Source: Pleodorina starrii | Lineage: Eukaryota; Chlorophyta; Chlorophyceae; Chlamydomonadales; Volvocaceae | Length of the DNA: 64,000 nt | Assembly (NCBI GenBank): GCA_030267565.1 | Contig: BRXU01000062.1 | Location: forward strand, 159,634-223,633 | Direction: 5' to 3' | In this document: piece after piece, positions 39,750 through 50,903 of the stretch | How the letters are laid out: each line of letters starts with the position of its first letter | Numbering within the stretch: position 1 is the stretch's first letter | The notes under the pieces: model-generated | What the model saw: only the letters and a program-made list of their open reading frames with translations | Told to the model about the DNA's origin: nothing | Databases searched by the model: none | Made by a program: the position numbers and the translations under genes

Positions 39750-41865
39750 TTTTTTTTCTGTGAGGGACGTTACAAGGACTGGGAAAGCGAAGCCCAATGG
39801 GCAAGCCGAGCAAGAACGGCAAGCCACAACAACCTGGCAAGAAGCCCAAGAAACCACCGCAAGGAGCCGAGGAGAGAGAAAAAGCCAAGCAACGCCTAAA
39901 CTCGCAGACAGGACAGGGACAGGGACGGGGGCAGCAAGAGGCCAGGAGCCACTGCTGCACGGGCGGCACACACGGCCACCCCTTCCTCCAAGACACCGAG
40001 GAGGGAACCGAAACCAACACCAGGGCCCAACACCAGGGCCAAACCCCAGGGCCCAACACCAGGGCCAACACCACGGCCCAACACCAGGGCCAACACCACG
40101 GCCCAACACCAGGGCCAATCCCACAGCCCAACACCAGGGCCCAACACCAGGGCCCAAAACCAGAGCCAACACCACGGCCCAGCACCAGGGCAAAAACCAC
40201 GGCCCAACACCCGGGCCAGCACCACTGACCAACAACAGGGCCCGTCACCGAGGACAAACCCCAGGGCCGGGCAAAGGCCCCAACAGCGACCACAGCGACA
40301 ACACAACCACAACCTGCACAACCTCAACAGCCAAGGGGCGAACCCTACACCCAGGGCGACAGCAACAGGAACGGCAAACAAAGCCGGGCAACCGCCACAG
40401 CGAACCAGGGCGGACAAGCCCCCCCCGCCGGGGAGCACCAGAGGAAACAGGAAAACCACAGCACGCCCGAAGAGAACCCCGCACCACCTAAACCGCCTCC
40501 CAGAGCCACAAAAGCCGCAGGGACGGCGCTACACGAAGCACACCAGAGACAAACAACAACCGACCCCACCCTGGGGGCGTCCCCGCAAGACAGCAGGCCC
40601 CAAGACACGCCCCTCCCAAGATACCCCACACCACAGGAACCGCACTCCCGCGGCCCCCCGGCTCCCAAGAACCCCCACGGGCGCAGCAGGGGCAGTACCG
40701 CCTGGCTGGAAGCCAGGGCACAAGCGTGCCGGCGACAAGACTCCCGCAGACCCCACCCTGGGGGGGTTCCCTCCAGACAGCGACCTCCGAACCGCACCTG
40801 CCTCCCACGGCAGCCTGCACCACGCCAACCCTGCACCGAAGCCCCCCCGCCCCTCCCCAGTCCCCCCCGAAACCCTCCCCAGTCCCCCCCGCGCCGCGCG
40901 CACCCCACTCCCAAGACCCCCTGTCCCCCAAAAACCCCCTCCAGGCCGCAGGGACAGCACCGCCGGGTCGGAGACCAGGGCACGAGAGCGCCTGCGACAA
41001 AACACCCACAGACCCCACACAGGGGGCGACCCCTCAAGACAGCAGCCCCCGAACCGCACCTGCCTCCCGTGGCAGCCTGCACCACACCAACCCTGCTACG
41101 AAGCTCCCCCGACCCCCAAGACCCCCTCAGGCCCCACCCACAGCAAGCCCCGCTTTTTCTCTCTCCTCGGCTCCTTGCGGTGGTTTCTTGGGCTTCTTGC
41201 CAGGTTGTTGTGGCTTGCCGGTCTTGCTCGGCTTGCCCGTTGGGCTTCGCTTTCCCAGTCTTTGTAACGTCCCTCGCAGAAAAAAAAACGCACCCCCCTC
41301 CCTAGGCAACCCGCACTGCCCGCTCCCCACCCTCGAGCTCCCTCGCACCCTAAGAACCTCAGACACTGAGACCCCCGGCTCTCAACACCCCGCTCACGAC
41401 GGCCCCAGCTGCCCTGTCAGCTGAGCTGCTGCCTGGCTGGGCTGGGCGCTGATGGCTGACCCGGTCGGGGAGACCTGCTGTGCTGCCTGGGCGCCCCCGG
41501 CGGGTGCCTGTGGTGCTGGGACCGGGGCCACCCGGGACAGATGAACCTGCAGACGCGGGCTGCTGCCAGCCACCCGCTGTACGGAGCAGAGGACGCCTTC
41601 ATGCGCCCAGGAGGCTTCGAAGGCATCCAACCGGCCGGGCTTCAGCTGCGCTGTGATGTGGCCCCGGGGCAGCCCCGCCAGAGTGTCCTCGGAGAGCGCC
41701 GCCATGCTGAAATGTGCCCTCATGAGACGCTGCAGCTCCCCAATGACGCAGCCCACCACCGTGGCCGACGGATGGTCATCAGGCTCCGCCCTGTGGTAGA
41801 GGCCCCAGACCGCCCACAGCCAAGTGGCTCGAAGGGCTGCCCACATCAGCTGCAGCCCAGGGCCC
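39750..41865 (-). mobile_element. LINE copy C: 5'-truncated insertion inside copy B
   Basis: On the minus strand it starts within the zf-RVT domain (GLQLMWAALRATWLW), continues through the ORF2 end and the whole 3' UTR, and ends in eight A (plus-strand T run 39750-39757). It splits the RT of copy B between HLSIIR and TPPQLAA. A 5'-truncated 3' end with poly(A) is the standard signature of LINE insertion. The 3' UTR has both 265-bp blocks and a GGTGTTGGG minisatellite (about 40010-40230). Confidence 0.85.
41152..41288 (+). mobile_element. LINE fragment F: 137-bp 3'-end insertion inside copy C
   Basis: Plus-strand copy of the last ~128 bp of the family 3' UTR (GCTTTTTCTCTCTCCTCGG to CCCTCGCAG) followed by nine A. 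It interrupts the 3' UTR of copy C, where copy B reads straight through. This is a very short, 5'-truncated insertion. Confidence 0.85.
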
Positions 41866-42460
41866 GGATGATGGAGAGGTGGTATGCCAGGGTGTTTCCC
41901 AGCACCTGTTTGGCCACATGCACCCTGCCCACGAGGCTGAGGCCGTGTCGCCGCCACACATGGCCGAGACGCTGGACCCGCTGAATTCTGCTGGTGTAGC
42001 AGAGCCGCGCGGCCTCCGCCGGGTCCAGAGTGAGAGGGATTCCCAGGTGGCGTGGGGGTTCCTCACCGGGAGTCAGGAAACTCGCACCGGTTGCGGCGTT
42101 GGGCCCCACCACCGGCTCGTGGGTGCCCAGCACCATCCCCTTCCCCTTGCTGGCATTGACCCGTGCGTTGCTGGCCCTGCAGAACAGCTGGACTGCCGCG
42201 GTAGCGACCTCCCCATCCCTGTCGACATTGCTGACCGTGAGCACCGTATCGTCCGCGTGGTGGGTGACAGGGGGGGCTGGCACGTTGTTGGGGAGGGTGG
42301 GGGTGCTGAGAGCATTGGTGCTGCGCAGGTGGTGCAGGTACGAGGTGAGGGGTTCCAGCTGCATGACCCACAGGACGGGCGACAGGGTGCTGCCCTGCTG
42401 AAGGCCGTTGCGGACCGGGAAAGGTGCTGACATGTGCCCATTGACCACCACCCGGCAGCA
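41866..42460 (-). pseudogene. LINE copy B: RT catalytic part
   Basis: On the minus strand encodes VVVNGHMSAPFPVRNGLQQG, THHADDTVLTVS and AYHLSIIR. It is the upstream neighbour of the RT half at 38686-39749, separated from it by copy C. Its own upstream side is cut by copy 2; the RT resumes at 52024. Confidence 0.85.
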
Positions 42461-42495
42461 TATAGCTTATAGCTTATAGCTTATAGCTTATAGCT
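42461..42495 (+). repeat. (TATAGCT)5 at the 5' junction of LINE copy 2
   Basis: Five exact heptamers lie between the broken RT of copy B and the first base of copy 2. They are absent from the other flank, so they are either the element's own 5' end or untemplated sequence added at integration. Confidence 0.85.
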
Positions 42496-43440
42496 TACGC
42501 TACTTCAACACCTCGTCGACATTTTCTGCTGGCAATGCCTCACTCAGCACCTGCGACTTCAACAACAGGCTGCGCGCTTCACGCTTTCCTTTAGGAAATT
42601 TTGCTTCTTTTCGTTTGGTTGCTTCCGCGGCGCGACCTGCGGCAACGGCGGCTTTCTCTCTTGTCGCCGCAGCCTCCATCGGACCGGCGACTCCAGGACT
42701 CGGCGCTCCAATCCGGGCGCACAGCGCACCTACTCTCTTTGCTCTTCTCCTTCTTCTTTCCGTGGATCTGGGCGTGCGGCTTGCGCGTCTTCTCGGAGTG
42801 CGCCCTCGGCGACCGCAGCAATCATCCTCGTGCTTCCAGCCTGACGCGGCGCCAGGCCGGGCGCTGCGAAAGCTTGCAGCTAAGCCTGTTTGGGGCGACG
42901 TTTTCTCGGGCGTCTTGCGCGGTGGCCTTCAGGTCGCTCGTGGTGGACGACATCGTGGAGCTGTGGTGCTGGACGACTTCCGTGGAGCCCGCACCTGGAG
43001 CCTAGCGGCCCGTGGAGTTTCCTCTGACATCTTCAGGCCTGGTGGTCGGTTTCTGGCAGGGCCAGGGGTTGTTTTCTTCCGGGCGGGGTGCTGTTGGTGG
43101 GTGTCTTGGCTGCCCGGCGAGGGGTTCTTCCCCTGCCTGCTTTGGGTGGCTTGTCCTCGGTGGGGTGAGGCTTGCTCTTGTTGCGTAGGTGGGTGCTGCT
43201 TCGCGCCTGGGGTGCCCTGTGGGTGCAGGGGTGGGCTTCGGGGTGCAGGTGGGGTGCTTTGCCTGTGCGGTGTGCCCTTGCTGCCCTGTCCAGCTCAGCT
43301 GCTCTGCAGCCCAGCACAGCCCGACCAGTCGGCCTCCGGCGCTCGAGGAGCTCCCGCAGAGCCAGGGGGCAGGCAGGGAGGAGTGCAAGTCCCCCGCCTG
43401 CTCTCCTGGGACGGGCCCCTAGCAGCAGAGTTGGGGGCTC
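42496..43440 (+). other. 5' UTR or 5' leader ORF of LINE copy 2
   Basis: A frame opens from an ATG at 42615 and runs through the CAG repeat to 43610 (331 aa). It is Arg/Ala/Gly-rich and low-complexity in its first half. Copy A lacks this part, so I cannot test conservation. It could be the real ORF1 N-terminus with a poly-Gln tract, or an untranslated leader. Confidence 0.45.
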
Positions 43441-43449
43441 TACAGCAGC

Positions 43450-43454
43450 AACTT

Positions 43455-43492
<38 letters not shown>

Positions 43493-43515
43493 GAAACATC
43501 AGCAACAGCCGTATC
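43450..43515. repeat. CAG-rich repeat in ORF1 leader of copy 2
   Basis: Interrupted CAG run at the same relative place as 26840-26900 in copy A. In the upstream frame it encodes poly-Gln, in the ORF1 frame poly-Ser. Confidence 0.8.
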
Positions 43516-43587
43516 AGCATCAGCACGCCACAGCAGCAGCACCAGCCAGTTCAACATCAGCAACAGCATCCACAACAGCCCGCACTC

Positions 43588-45517
43588 ATGTTTGTTGGCC
43601 CACGGCCTAGCAGACTGCCGGTGGCAGCTTTGCATGTCACCCGCCAGGGTCCCACACGCTGTGTGGCCTCCACCGGTCAGCTCCCCCGGTCCGCTCGGTA
43701 TGCAGCCTCCCTCACGGCAAGCCTGCCAGCTTCAGTCCGGGCTCGCAAGCAGGCCCCGGGGGGCGCCACCACCTCATGGGAGATCGCCCCCGCCCAGCAG
43801 CTGCCAGCCTGGCGTGCTGAGGTCCAGCGGGAGCTTCCAGGGACTGCCCTGTCCTCTGAGCTGCACACCGGCGACCGCCGGGTGGCCCCCAAGCTGATGT
43901 TAGGGGCCGCCGCCCCCCGGGAGGCGGCCGATGACGCAGTGTGGGAAGCATGGTGCAATGCAGCCGTCCAGGCCGCCATGAACGCCAGCCCCGGCACTTT
44001 CGTCAGCATCAACCTCCTCGGCCAAGGGCGCCACCGGGGGGTGGTGCTGAACCCAGCACCCGGCCTGCGAGCAGAGAACGCAGCGGGGGCCTTCCTCCGA
44101 CGGTCCTCGTTACCAGTCGATTTCCAGGGGACGACCATCGAGGTTGCGGTGCAGCCGTACTCCAACCTGGCACGACCGCACAGCCACAAGCTCCTCATCA
44201 AAGGGCTCCCCGGCACTTATGCCCTCGAAGGGGTCACTGGGGCCTTGCTTAGCTGCGCAGGCCTGGCAGCTTCCCCCTCCCAAGGGCGGGACCTGGTTGT
44301 GGGGGAAGTCCTGGGCGACGGCATGACCCGCTCTGGTACGCCAGGCGCCCTGCCTGATGCTTCCCACCTGGTCGCCTTCGTGGCCGCTCCGCCGTCGGAC
44401 CCCCACCTCCTCTCCCTCCCTCGGTCGTTCTTGATCGACCAGCTCACTGTCCGCATCTCCGTGTTCGACATGAGGGACGCGCCAGTGACCGACTCACCAG
44501 CAGCTCCCGCGGCCGAACCACCACCAGCACCCACTGCAGGGCCCCCACCAGCGGTGCAGGTGGCGCCCGGCGCACCAGCAGCAGGGGACGGCACTCACCC
44601 AGCCGCCGAGCCTGCACCAACAGCCGCCCCGGCCCTCGGGAGGCCGGCTGCCTTGGGGGCGGTTGCGACGGCAGCAGGAGACAGCCCGGGCCCCCTGCAA
44701 GCACCAGCCCCGGCTCCCCGGCCGCCGGCGGCCCACCCCACTGGCCCACCCACCCCCTCCACGGCGGGATCAGGGCCCCCAGTCCCCAGCCCTGCCTCGG
44801 CTGCCCTCAGCCTTACCTCCCCTGGGATGGCTGATGGCCAGGCATGGTGGCGCCGACCCCAGCTGGTGGAGGCCCCGAACAGCCCCAACCGCCTCCCAGC
44901 AGTGTTGCGGACCATCCAGGATGCGCAGAACCGGCGTCTGTCCCCATACCCCCGGGCCGGGGTTGGCGCCAACCCCCAGGGCTGGGGCCCCACCTCCACT
45001 CCCATCGGCGGCACCTTCTCCCCCCCTGAGGCTGAGCCGGCCATGATGGCGGCCCCCCCAGGGGCCCGCCAGGGCGGCCCCAGTGGGGCCCTCCACCAGG
45101 AGCAGCAGGGCCCCTCCAGAGCCCCCACCTCTCCCCAGGCCGGCAGCACCGGGCGGTGGTGGCGACAACCGGACGCCTTCACCCACCACTACCAGCCCCT
45201 CGACCCCACCTCGGCCAGGGGTGGGCCCACGCTGACCCAGCCACTGCTCCAGGCTCCGCCCACAGGCACGGCTGGCCACCACGGCCCCGGGGGGGACGGG
45301 GGGCCCGAGCCGGCCCCCCAGCTGGCGCCCAGCCCCGGCTGGGCAGCTCACGGCCCGCCACCCCAGCTGGCCGCCCACAGCCCCACAGCGCAGGCCGCCA
45401 GCCCTCCACATCAGCCCCCGCCGGGCCCCAGCACTGCCCCGGGCCTCGGACTGCCGACCGTGGAGCTCGACGTGCTGCGGGCCGCTAGCTTGATCACAGC
45501 CACGCCCAGCCAGTGGA
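43588..45517 (+). CDS. LINE ORF1 (gag-like), copy 2, main frame
   Basis: From MFVGPRPSRL the core follows copy A (LPRSARYAASLTA, RVAPKLM, IKGLPGTYALEGVTGALL, VGEVLG). A long Pro-rich linker with SPGMADGQAWWRR and YPRAG follows, up to LDVLRAASLITATPSQW. One C is missing from a C-run after that point relative to copy A, so the formal ORF continues out of frame to 45834. The native continuation is in the next frame. The frame is open upstream of the ATG, so the start is not certain. Confidence 0.7.
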
Positions 45518-46091
45518 CCCCCCCGCAGACACCCTTGCGGCTGGGTACCACGACCAGTTCGTGGATTACTTCGCGGCATGCCCCCACCCCGCCTGCTCGT
45601 CCATCGCCTTCCAGGCGGTTCTGCGAAAGCTCTTCATCCACCACCACCCCCACCTGGAGTCTCCGGAGCTCGTCGACCCCCGCCCCGTCGTGGTCGCCTT
45701 CTGCCGCCGGGCACTGCACCAGCTGGACCTGTCGCCCCCAGCGCCCCTCGGCGCAATGGAACTGGACGCCCTCCTCCTGCGCGAGAACCACAGCTACATG
45801 TCCCCACGGTGCCCGCCTGTGCTGCCCGAGGTGATGGCAGCGGCCCAATCAGCCCTGGAGCCCGCCCTCAAAGCTCAGACCGGCAATCGCAGCTCGGCCG
45901 GCGCATTTCTGAAGATCTACCATGACCATCTGAGCTCCCTGGCCCCATTCCTGCCGGGCCTGCACCCCACCCCCGGGCACGTGCGCTCCTTCATCGTCGC
46001 TGCTCTGGGCCAACTGCAGCAGGCCCGAGCTCAACTCGCCCGCCACGACGGCCGCCCCTCCCGACGGGCGGCGCGTGGCGCGCAGCCATGA
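45513..46091 (+). CDS. LINE ORF1 C-terminal C2H2-like domain, copy 2
   Basis: Reads PPADTLAAGYHDQFVDYFAA then CPHPACSS, HHHPH and ALHQLDLSPPAPLGAMELD, nearly identical to copy A. It ends at TGA 46089-46091, which overlaps the ATG at 46088. The zinc-finger-like C-x4-C ... H pattern suggests nucleic-acid binding. Originally one ORF with 43588-45517. Confidence 0.75.
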   Translation: MDPPADTLAAGYHDQFVDYFAACPHPACSSIAFQAVLRKLFIHHHPHLESPELVDPRPVVVAFCRRALHQLDLSPPAPLGAMELDALLLRENHSYMSPRCPPVLPEVMAAAQSALEPALKAQTGNRSSAGAFLKIYHDHLSSLAPFLPGLHPTPGHVRSFIVAALGQLQQARAQLARHDGRPSRRAARGAQP

Positions 46092-46765
46092 GGACCGACG
46101 GGACCGCGCCCACCTTCAAGCTCCTGACCGTAAACGTCAATGGGCTTGGGCGGGCGCGAGCCTCCAGGCTGCTCTGCTACCAGCAGCAGGTCGCAGGCAA
46201 CCCGGATGTCACCTTCGTACAGGAGGCGAAACTGGGCAGCAAAGCAGCACTACAGTCAGTTTTACAACGAGGCAGCGGCCCGGGGGCCCCCTGGCGGGGC
46301 AAATGGGGTTACAGCCCGGGGACGGACCTCAGCTGTGGGGCAGCCATCCTGGCGCGGCCAGGGATCAGCCTGCCGGGCTGTGTGCAGCACCCGTACACCT
46401 CGGACGCAGCCGGCCGTGTCTGCTGCTGGGACTGGGATATCCTCCACCTTCGCCTCCGCCTCCTATGCATCTATGCCCCGTCGGTGGCCACCAGCCGCCC
46501 AGAGTTCTTCCAAAGCCTGCAGCCATACCTCGAGACCGACCGCCTCATTCTGCTTGGAGGCGACCTTAACTGCGTTCTGCATGCGGGTGACGAGGCCCAA
46601 CCGTCTGCCCATCGGGCCGGCGGGAGACCTGCACTGCAGGCCCTGGTCAACGGGGCCAATCTGGTCGACCCCTGGCTGTCTTCCGGTGTGTGTGTGTGGG
46701 GGCTTCACTCACCCAGCATCACCCACCAGACCGCCGGTGGCACGCCTGGACCGCTGGCTCATTAG
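46088..46765 (+). CDS. LINE ORF2 start: APE endonuclease, copy 2
   Basis: 225 aa, the same translation as copy A, including LLTVNVNGLG, VTFVQEAKLG and LLGGDLNCVL. The frame is lost at the GT repeat exactly as in copy A. The start is chosen at the ATGA overlap with ORF1. Confidence 0.8.
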   Translation: MRTDGTAPTFKLLTVNVNGLGRARASRLLCYQQQVAGNPDVTFVQEAKLGSKAALQSVLQRGSGPGAPWRGKWGYSPGTDLSCGAAILARPGISLPGCVQHPYTSDAAGRVCCWDWDILHLRLRLLCIYAPSVATSRPEFFQSLQPYLETDRLILLGGDLNCVLHAGDEAQPSAHRAGGRPALQALVNGANLVDPWLSSGVCVWGLHSPSITHQTAGGTPGPLAH

Positions 46766-49700
46766 CCAACCTCTGCAGCAGTACGTGACAGCTGTTCGGG
46801 TGGTGCCAGGCGCCCCGGGGGATCATCATGGGGTGCTCTTGGAGCTGGTGCTGCCCCACCCTCGGCCGCAGCAGCTGGGCGTTCCCCACGTACCTGCTGT
46901 ACCACCCCGGCCTGCTGCCCCGCCTGCAGTCGGCAGTGGAGCTGGCAATCCAGGCCGTCCAGCAGCAAGACACCGCCGCTGACCCGCGTGAGGTGTGGGA
47001 ATGTCTGAAAGGTCGCCTGCGCAGTGCAGCCGATCACCTCCACAGACAGCACCTGAAGGACCAGGCCGCCAGCCTGAAGGCGGCCAAACACGCTGCATGT
47101 GCAGCCCTGGCAGCCATGCACCATGCTGTGCCCGGGCCCGACGCCGGCGCCCTGGCAGCACAGGCCTGCAGCCAGCTCACCACGGCAGTCAAACAGGCCG
47201 CCATCCGCCGCACAGCAGCGCTGGATGCCGCGTACACGCAGCATGGCGACAAGGGTGCCGGCTGGTTCCACCAGCTCGGACGCGAGGTGTGCACCCGGGA
47301 GCCAGTCACCCACCTCTCAGTCCCGGGTCAGCCCCTCCCGGTTCCACTCAGTGACCCGGGTGCGGCCGCCGCTATAACAGCTGCGGCCCACGCCATGTAC
47401 AGCAGTGACAGCCCCACGGGCCTGTTCCGGGTGGAGCAGGTGGACCTGACAGCCCAAGACCAGCTCCTGCAGCACCTCCGCCGCTGGCTCCCCCAGCCCC
47501 TCCGGGAAGCTGCCGACGCAGCCCCAGCTGCCGGCGAGCTGCAGCTGGACAAACTTGCGGCTGCTCTGTCATCCTGTCTGAATGGCACCGCCCCTGGCTC
47601 GGACGGCCTGCCTTATGAGGTGTACCGGGTGCTGTGGCCGCTGCTGGGCCCGCTGCTGCTCGCCGCAGCCAATGCAGCCTTCACCCAGGGGTCCGTGGAG
47701 TCCGGGGCCGCAGCTGCCGACTCCCTGCCGCTCAGCTGGCGCGAAGGGGTCATCACTCTCATCTACAAAGGCAAAGGCCTGCCCCGGCCCAGCCTGAGCA
47801 GCTACCGGCCCATCACCCTGCTCCAATGCGACTACAAGCTTGTCTGCAAGGCCGTCAGCAATCGCCTCCAGCCGGCACTGGACTACCTGATAGACCTGCT
47901 GCAGACTGCCTTCGTCAGCGGCCGGGACATCCGGGACAACACCCTTTACCACCTGGCCCTGGCGGAGTGGGTGCGGCACTCACAGCAACCAGCAGCCCTC
48001 ATCATACTCGACATCGAGAAGGCCTACAACCGGGTCCATCGCCCCTGGCTCTACCGGGTGGCCGAGGCCATGGGCTTCGGTCAGCACACACAGCGCTGGC
48101 TGCGCCTGCTCACGTCCGATGGCTCCTGCCGGGTGGTGGTCAATGGGCACCGGTCAGCACCTTTCCCGGTCCGCAACGGCCTTCAGCAGGGCAGCACCCT
48201 GTCGCCCGTCCTGTGGGTCATGCAGCTGGAACCCCTCACCTCGTACCTGCACCACCTGCGCAGCACCAATGCTCTCAGCACCCCCACCCTCCCCAACAAC
48301 GTGCCAGCCCCCCCTGTCACCCACCACGCGGACGATACGGTGCTCACGGTCAGCAATGTCGACAGGGATGGGGAGGTCGCTACCGCGGCAGTCCAGCTGT
48401 TCTGCAGGGCCAGCAACGCACGGGTCAATGCCAGCAAGGGGAAGGGGATGGTGCTGGGCACCCACGAGCCGGTGGTGGGGCCCAACGCCGCAACCGGTGC
48501 GAATTTCCCGACTCCCGGTGAGGAACCCCCACGCCACCTGGGAATCCCTCTCACTCTGGACCCGGCGGAGGCCGCGCGGCTCTGCTACACCAGCAGAATT
48601 CAGCGGGTCCAGCGTCTCGGCCATGTGTGGCGGCGACACGGCCTCAGCCTCGTGGGCAGGGTGCATGTGGCCAAACAGGTGCTGGGAAACACCCTGGCAT
48701 ACCACCTCTCCATCATCCGCCCAACCCCACCCCAGCTGGCGGCACTCCGCAAGCATATCGACGGCTTTGTGGCCTGGTCGCTCCTGGAGGAAGATGCGTC
48801 CCTGGTGTGCCACGGATGGCCTGGCCCGGAGATCGCCTGCCAGGATCACGACTGTGGCGGTGTCGGCCATCTCGACCTCGACGCCTTCATGGTCGCCCTG
48901 CATGCGAAGCCCCTTGCCCAGCTTGCTCAGCCCGGCCAGCAGCCATGGAAGCAGATCATGCGGGGTCTGCTCGACGAGTACAGGCCGGATGGGACCACTG
49001 GGTGGGGCTGGGTGTATGGCACGGCGGAACCGCCCCCCAGCCTGCCTACGTTCTTTGCCGGCCTGGTGCAGTCCTACCGCTCCTCGCTCCCGACCCGGCT
49101 GGCCTACCCAGAGACCACGGACGCGCGTGCCGTCCTGCATGAGCCCCTGTTCTTCAATGCAGCCCTGCGTGACCCCGCCACCGACCAGCCCTTCACCCCG
49201 CCGGCTGGGACCACCCACCTGGGACCCCGCACCCTGGCCGAGCTCCGTGCAGCGTCGCCCATGACCCAGCACGAACCCCTCATGCAGGCGGTCCTTGGGG
49301 CCATCCCAGCCGACTGGCGGAGACTGCTACCAGCCGACCCCCTGGACCCCGAACTGCCGCCGGCGCCCGACTGGCTCCTGTCGCCCGATGGCAGCCGGGT
49401 CAGCAGCCCTACAGGAGTCTTGTGGGCCGTCCTGCCCAACGGCCGCTTGGTGCCCCCAGACAGCGAGCAGGTCGGAGCAGCAGGGGACGCCGACTGGCCT
49501 GCAGCCTGCGTGCTGCCGGGCCGCAAGCCGCGCCGACACTGGACGTTGGAGGACCATCAGCGATACAACGAGGCGCCCCCAGCCCAACACGCCTCCTCAT
49601 GGCCAGTGGAATACCAGCTGCTGGGGCTTTGGGACTCGGTCCAGTGCTACCCCCTCAGCCACGGCCACGGTGTGCTGCCCCTCATCCACTACACAGTGAG

Positions 49701-49920
49701 TGAGGTGCACCACCACCTCACCGCCCGCGGTCACAGCTGGGGCCGGGACCAAGACACGGGGCCCCTCATGCCCGCGGCGTGGCCCGAGCAACCGCACAGC
49801 CAGCTACAGCAACAGGAGGCCCGATGGCACCAACACTGGCTGGCTCAGCAAGCACCCAGCCGCAGCCGGTGGTTTGCCATGAACCCCACACCCAGCCCCG
49901 GCTGGATGCGGCCCCGATCC
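46685..49920 (+). CDS. LINE ORF2: end of APE and reverse transcriptase, copy 2
   Basis: After the GT repeat, RLDRWLIS and GDHHGV complete the APE. An 8-bp deletion near 46852 shifts the frame relative to copy A. From 46828 the frame is open for 1108 codons through APGSDGLPYEV, RPITLLQCDYKL, ILDIEKAYNRVHRPW, NGLQQGSTLSPVLW and THHADDTVLTVS. The catalytic Asp residues are intact; the Asp in the AYDRV stretch is Asn here, which is not a metal ligand. The frame leaves register with the zinc finger at a C-run near 49920. Confidence 0.85.
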
Positions 49921-50903
49921 TCCCCCCATCACTGCCCTCGGCCGCTGCCAGCCCGGTCAGCCAGCCTGGCAGCCGCCATGTGGCACCGCACCAGCAGGAC
50001 CCCGGTGCCGCCGCCGGACCGTCGGCACCCGCCGGGCCAGCCCCGGAGGCAGACCAGGCAGCTGATGGCCCGGCTGGCATGTCTCCCCTCGACCGCCGGC
50101 GGGCCTGGCAGCGGCTGTGGGACTGCCCCGCAAGCAACCGGGCCAAGGCGCTAGCCTGGCGGCTGCACCATGGACGGCTCCCGTGCGGGGTATACCTGGC
50201 CTCCAAAGGTCAGCCGCAGCGTGCCCACTGCCCTGCTCCTAGCTGCTCGGTGGACGGCAGCCTGCATGTCGCCAGCCTGACCCACGTCTTCTTGGAGTGC
50301 GGGGCTTACACCGCAGCTCGGGTTTGGCTGGCAGAGCTGTGGGCGGCAGTCTCCGGGGCCGCGGACTTGCCTTTCAGACAGCCGGCTGTGCTACTGGGGG
50401 ACTGGCCGGGAGGTTGGCCGGCCTACCCCACCAGCCCTGGGCTGCAGCTGCTGTGGGCAGCCCTTCGAGCCACTTGGCTGTGGGCGGTCTGGGGCCTCTA
50501 CCACAGGGTGGAGCCTGATGACCATCCGTCGGCCACGGTGGTGGGCTGCGTCATTGGGGAGCTGCAGCGTCTCATGAGGGCACATTTCAGCATGGCGGCG
50601 CTCTCCGAGGACACTCTGGCGGGGCTGCCCCGGGGCCACATCACAGCGCAGCTGAAGCCCGGCCGGTTGGATGCCTTCGAAGCCTCCTGGGCGCATGAAG
50701 GCGTCCTCTGCTCCGTACAGCGGGTGGCTGGCAGCAGCCCGTGTCTGCAGGTTCATCTGTCCCGGGTGGCCCCGGTCCCAGCTCCACAGGCATCCACCGG
50801 GGGCGCCCAGGCAGCACAGCAGGTCTCCCCATCCGGGTCAGCCATCAGCCCCCAGCCCAGCCAGGCAGCAGCTCAGCTGACAGGGCAGCCGGGGCCGTCG
50901 TGA
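49920..50903 (+). CDS. LINE ORF2 C-terminus: zf-RVT-type zinc finger, copy 2
   Basis: Reads RAWQRLWDCPASNRAKALAW, CPAPSC and LTHVFLEC, then a helical tail ending AQLTGQPGPS. It is one frame behind the RT because of a 6-C run where copy B has 7. The stop TGA is at 50901-50903. Confidence 0.8.
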   Translation, partial: LPPSLPSAAASPVSQPGSRHVAPHQQDPGAAAGPSAPAGPAPEADQAADGPAGMSPLDRRRAWQRLWDCPASNRAKALAWRLHHGRLPCGVYLASKGQPQRAHCPAPSCSVDGSLHVASLTHVFLECGAYTAARVWLAELWAAVSGAADLPFRQPAVLLGDWPGGWPAYPTSPGLQLLWAALRATWLWAVWGLYHRVEPDDHPSATVVGCVIGELQRLMRAHFSMAALSEDTLAGLPRGHITAQLKPGRLDAFEASWAHEGVLCSVQRVAGSSPCLQVHLSRVAPVPAPQASTGGAQAAQQVSPSGSAISPQPSQAAAQLTGQPGPS

